NCBI GenBank assembly: GCA_003510825.1
Contig: DOKO01000212.1
Coordinates: forward strand, 1 to 5,907
DNA from: Stenotrophomonas sp.
GTDB lineage: Bacteria; Pseudomonadota; Gammaproteobacteria; Xanthomonadales; Xanthomonadaceae
Direction: 5' to 3'
DNA length: 5,907 nt
A program made the translations under genes and the position numbers. The notes under the pieces are model-generated. The model did not search any database. It worked only from the letters and a program-made list of their open reading frames with translations, and was not told the origin of the DNA. This document shows, one piece after another, positions 3,676 through 5,907 of this stretch; within the stretch, counting starts at the first letter, position 1, and the number at the start of each line of letters is the position of its first letter.

Positions 3676-5907
3676 ATGGCCTACGAACTCGCCAAGCGCA
3701 CGGCCGACGCCGAGCAGAAGCTCGCCACCCGCGACGGCCTGCCCGCGCGCGATGGCGCCCTGCTCAGTGCGCGCCTGCAGCGCCGCTACCACGACCGCAT
3801 CACCGGCAGCTTCGCCATTCCCGGCCGCGAGGGCCGCTACGCGCCCATTCCCGATTCGGTGCCGCCGGCCCTGGCCGCCGCCCTGAAGTCGCGCGGCATC
3901 GAACAGCTCTACAGCCACCAGGCCGAAGCCTGGGAGGCCAGCCAGCGCGGCGAGCACGTGGCCATCGTCACCCCCACCGCCAGCGGCAAGTCGCTGTGCT
4001 ACACCCTGCCGGTGGTCAGCGCGGCCATGCGGGACAAGGCCAAGGCGCTGTACCTGTTCCCGACCAAGGCGCTGGCCCAGGACCAGGTGGCCGAGCTGCT
4101 GGAACTCAACCGCGCCGGCGACCTCGGCGTGAAAGCTTTCACCTTCGACGGCGACACCCCGGGCGATGCGCGCCAGGCCATCCGCCTGCACGGCGACATC
4201 GTGGTGTCCAACCCGGACATGCTGCACCAGGCCATCCTGCCCCACCACACCAAGTGGGCGCAGTTCTTCGAGAACCTGCGCTACATCGTCATCGACGAGG
4301 TGCACACCTACCGCGGCGTGTTCGGCAGCCACGTCACCAACGTGCTGCGCCGGCTCAAGCGCATCTGCGCGTTCTACGGCGTGCAACCGCAGTTCATCCT
4401 GTGCTCGGCCACCATCGGCAACCCGCAGGCGCATGCCGAAGCGCTGATCGAGGCGCCGGTCACCGCCATCACCGAATCCGGCGCGCCCAGCGGGCCCAAG
4501 CAGGTGCTGCTGTGGAACCCGCCGGTGATCAATCCAGACCTGGGCCTGCGCGCCTCGGCACGTTCGCAGAGCAACCGCATCGCCCGCATCGCGATCAAAT
4601 CCGGGCTGAAGACTCTGGTGTTCGCGCAGACGCGCCTGATGGTGGAAGTGCTGACGAAGTACCTGAAGGACATCTTCGACCACGACCCGCGCAAGCCGCC
4701 CCGCATCCGCGCCTACCGTGGTGGCTACCTGCCCACCGAACGCCGCGAGACCGAGCGTGCGATGCGCGCGGGCAACATCGACGGCATCGTCAGCACCTCG
4801 GCGCTGGAGCTGGGCGTGGATATCGGCAGCCTCGACGTGGTCATCCTCAACGGCTACCCCGGCAGCGTGGCCGCCACCTGGCAGCGCTTCGGCCGTGCCG
4901 GTCGCCGCCAGCAGCCCGCGCTGGGCGTGATGGTGGCCAGTTCGCAGCCGCTGGACCAGTACGTGGTGCGGCATCCGGATTTCTTCGCCGAGGCCTCGCC
5001 CGAGCACGCACGCATCGCCCCGGACCAGCCGCTGATCCTGTTCGACCACATCCGCTGCGCGGCCTTCGAACTGCCGTTCCGGGTCGGCGATGGCTTCGGC
5101 CCGATCGATCCGGAAGTGTTCCTGGAAGCGCTGGCCGAAACCGAAGTCATCCACCGCGAAGGCGAGCGCTGGGAATGGATCGCCGACAGCTACCCGGCCA
5201 ACGCGGTCAGCCTGCGCGCGGTGGCCGATGGCAACTTCGTGGTGGTCGACCGCAGCGATGGCCGCCAGCAGATCATCGCCGAGGTCGACTATTCCGCGGC
5301 CGCGCTCACCTTGTACGAAGGCGCGATCCACATGGTGCAGTCGACCCCGTACCAGGTGGAAACGCTGGACTGGGAGGGCCGCAAGGCCTACGTCACGCGC
5401 ACCCACGTGGATTACTACACCGACAGCATCGACTTCACCAAGCTCAAGGTGCTGGACCGTTTCGATGGCGGCGTGGCCGGCCGTGGCGATTCGCACCATG
5501 GTGAGGTGCACGTGGTGCGCCGCGTGGCCGGCTACAAGAAGATCCGCTACTACACGCACGAGAACATCGGCTACGGCCCGGTGAACCTGCCCGACCAGGA
5601 ACTGCATACCACTGCGGTGTGGTGGCAGCTGCCGCAGGCACTGCTGCTGCGCGCGTTCGCCAGCAAGCAGGATGCGCTGGATGGCTTCCTCGGCGCCGCC
5701 TACGCACTGCACATCGTCGCCACCGTGGCGGTGATGGCCGATGCGCGCGACCTGCAGAAGTCGGTCGGCAACGGCGATGGTTCCTGGTTCGCGATCGCCG
5801 ACCAGACCGGCCGTGGCCAGCTGCGCGGCGGCGAGGGAGATCCGGGCATCGTCGAGCTGCTGCAGGAATTCGTGCCGACGGTATACCTGTACGACAACTT
5901 CCCCGGC
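3676..5907 (+). CDS. MrfA/YprA-like SF2 DEAD/DEAH-box DNA helicase with DUF1998/MZB domain (3' end outside window)
   Basis: 744 residues are present with no stop; the C-terminus lies beyond the window. The full set of SF2 helicase motifs is visible: LYSHQAEAWEA near residue 80 (Q-like motif), Walker A TPTASGKS 99-106 (Lys105), LFPTKALAQDQ (Ia), NPDMLH (Ib), DEVH 207-210 (Walker B), SAT 244-246, LVFAQTR (IV), STSALELGVDIG 373-384 (V) and QRFGRAGRR 403-411 (VI). After the core come an all-beta segment around YEGAIHM (547) and the DUF1998/MZB region, with LHTTAVWW 643-650, MADARDL 687 and YLYDNFPG at the very end. The architecture is that of MrfA (YprA) of Bacillus and the RecQ4-related Hrq1, 3'-5' DNA helicases; MrfA acts in mitomycin-lesion repair with the nuclease MrfB. 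The zinc-binding cysteines normally follow YLYDNFPGG, so they fall outside. The ATG at 3676 has no ribosome binding site; in-frame GTGs at 3631 and 3634 are alternatives, and a stop at 3619 limits any extension. Confidence 0.96.
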   Translation, partial: MAYELAKRTADAEQKLATRDGLPARDGALLSARLQRRYHDRITGSFAIPGREGRYAPIPDSVPPALAAALKSRGIEQLYSHQAEAWEASQRGEHVAIVTPTASGKSLCYTLPVVSAAMRDKAKALYLFPTKALAQDQVAELLELNRAGDLGVKAFTFDGDTPGDARQAIRLHGDIVVSNPDMLHQAILPHHTKWAQFFENLRYIVIDEVHTYRGVFGSHVTNVLRRLKRICAFYGVQPQFILCSATIGNPQAHAEALIEAPVTAITESGAPSGPKQVLLWNPPVINPDLGLRASARSQSNRIARIAIKSGLKTLVFAQTRLMVEVLTKYLKDIFDHDPRKPPRIRAYRGGYLPTERRETERAMRAGNIDGIVSTSALELGVDIGSLDVVILNGYPGSVAATWQRFGRAGRRQQPALGVMVASSQPLDQYVVRHPDFFAEASPEHARIAPDQPLILFDHIRCAAFELPFRVGDGFGPIDPEVFLEALAETEVIHREGERWEWIADSYPANAVSLRAVADGNFVVVDRSDGRQQIIAEVDYSAAALTLYEGAIHMVQSTPYQVETLDWEGRKAYVTRTHVDYYTDSIDFTKLKVLDRFDGGVAGRGDSHHGEVHVVRRVAGYKKIRYYTHENIGYGPVNLPDQELHTTAVWWQLPQALLLRAFASKQDALDGFLGAAYALHIVATVAVMADARDLQKSVGNGDGSWFAIADQTGRGQLRGGEGDPGIVELLQEFVPTVYLYDNFPG

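Noticed and set aside
3996..5504. 502-residue plus-strand frame overlapping the helicase in another frame
   Set aside because: Arg/Ala/Pro/Gly-rich shadow of the helicase gene, with no motifs.
3013..5712. 899-residue antisense open frame opposite the helicase and the end of the membrane-protein gene
   Set aside because: Its composition is His/Ala/Gly/Val-rich with runs such as QQQQQ that mirror Leu codons of the sense strand. The sense frame carries a full set of helicase motifs. Long antisense frames are common where third codon positions are GC-rich.

Overview
The window is about 5.9 kb of GC-rich DNA from a gammaproteobacterial chromosome, most likely Stenotrophomonas or a close relative in the Xanthomonadaceae. 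The evidence is heavy G/C use at third codon positions, a short GTAG-type hairpin matching the SMAG repeats of Stenotrophomonas maltophilia, and a GGGGTC...GACCCC palindrome of a kind common between genes in that group. No search was run, so the placement rests on recognition alone.

Layout, left to right. (1) 2-934 (+) is the 3' part of a membrane-anchored protein that looks like a non-catalytic glutamine-amidotransferase-fold protein. (2) 940-1055 is a compact array of intergenic repeats lying between two convergent genes: a half-copy of a palindromic repeat, a SMAG-like hairpin, a small hairpin and a full 40-bp palindrome. (3) 1068-2283 (-) holds two small exported proteins of unknown function, 37 nt apart and probably one operon. 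(4) 2284-2520 is a divergent intergenic region with two symmetric motifs and a 15-codon open reading frame that overlaps the next start codon. (5) 2521-3582 (+) encodes a multi-pass inner-membrane protein that I do not recognise. (6) 3676 to the right edge (+) is a large SF2 DEAD/DEAH-box helicase of the MrfA/YprA/Hrq1 type. It is cut off in its C-terminal DUF1998/MZB domain, just before the expected zinc-binding cysteines.

The genes do not form one obvious pathway. The helicase is the only product with a confident biochemical role (ATP-driven DNA unwinding, probably in DNA repair). The others are envelope proteins: one membrane-anchored, two exported and one integral membrane. I see no phage, CRISPR, toxin-antitoxin or transposase genes, and no RNA gene. 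The most unusual parts are the composite repeat with mutually exclusive hairpins, and the short overlapping ORF, or possible single-base frameshift, at the N-terminus of the membrane protein. A very long antisense ORF opposite the helicase is best read as an artefact of GC-rich codon use.
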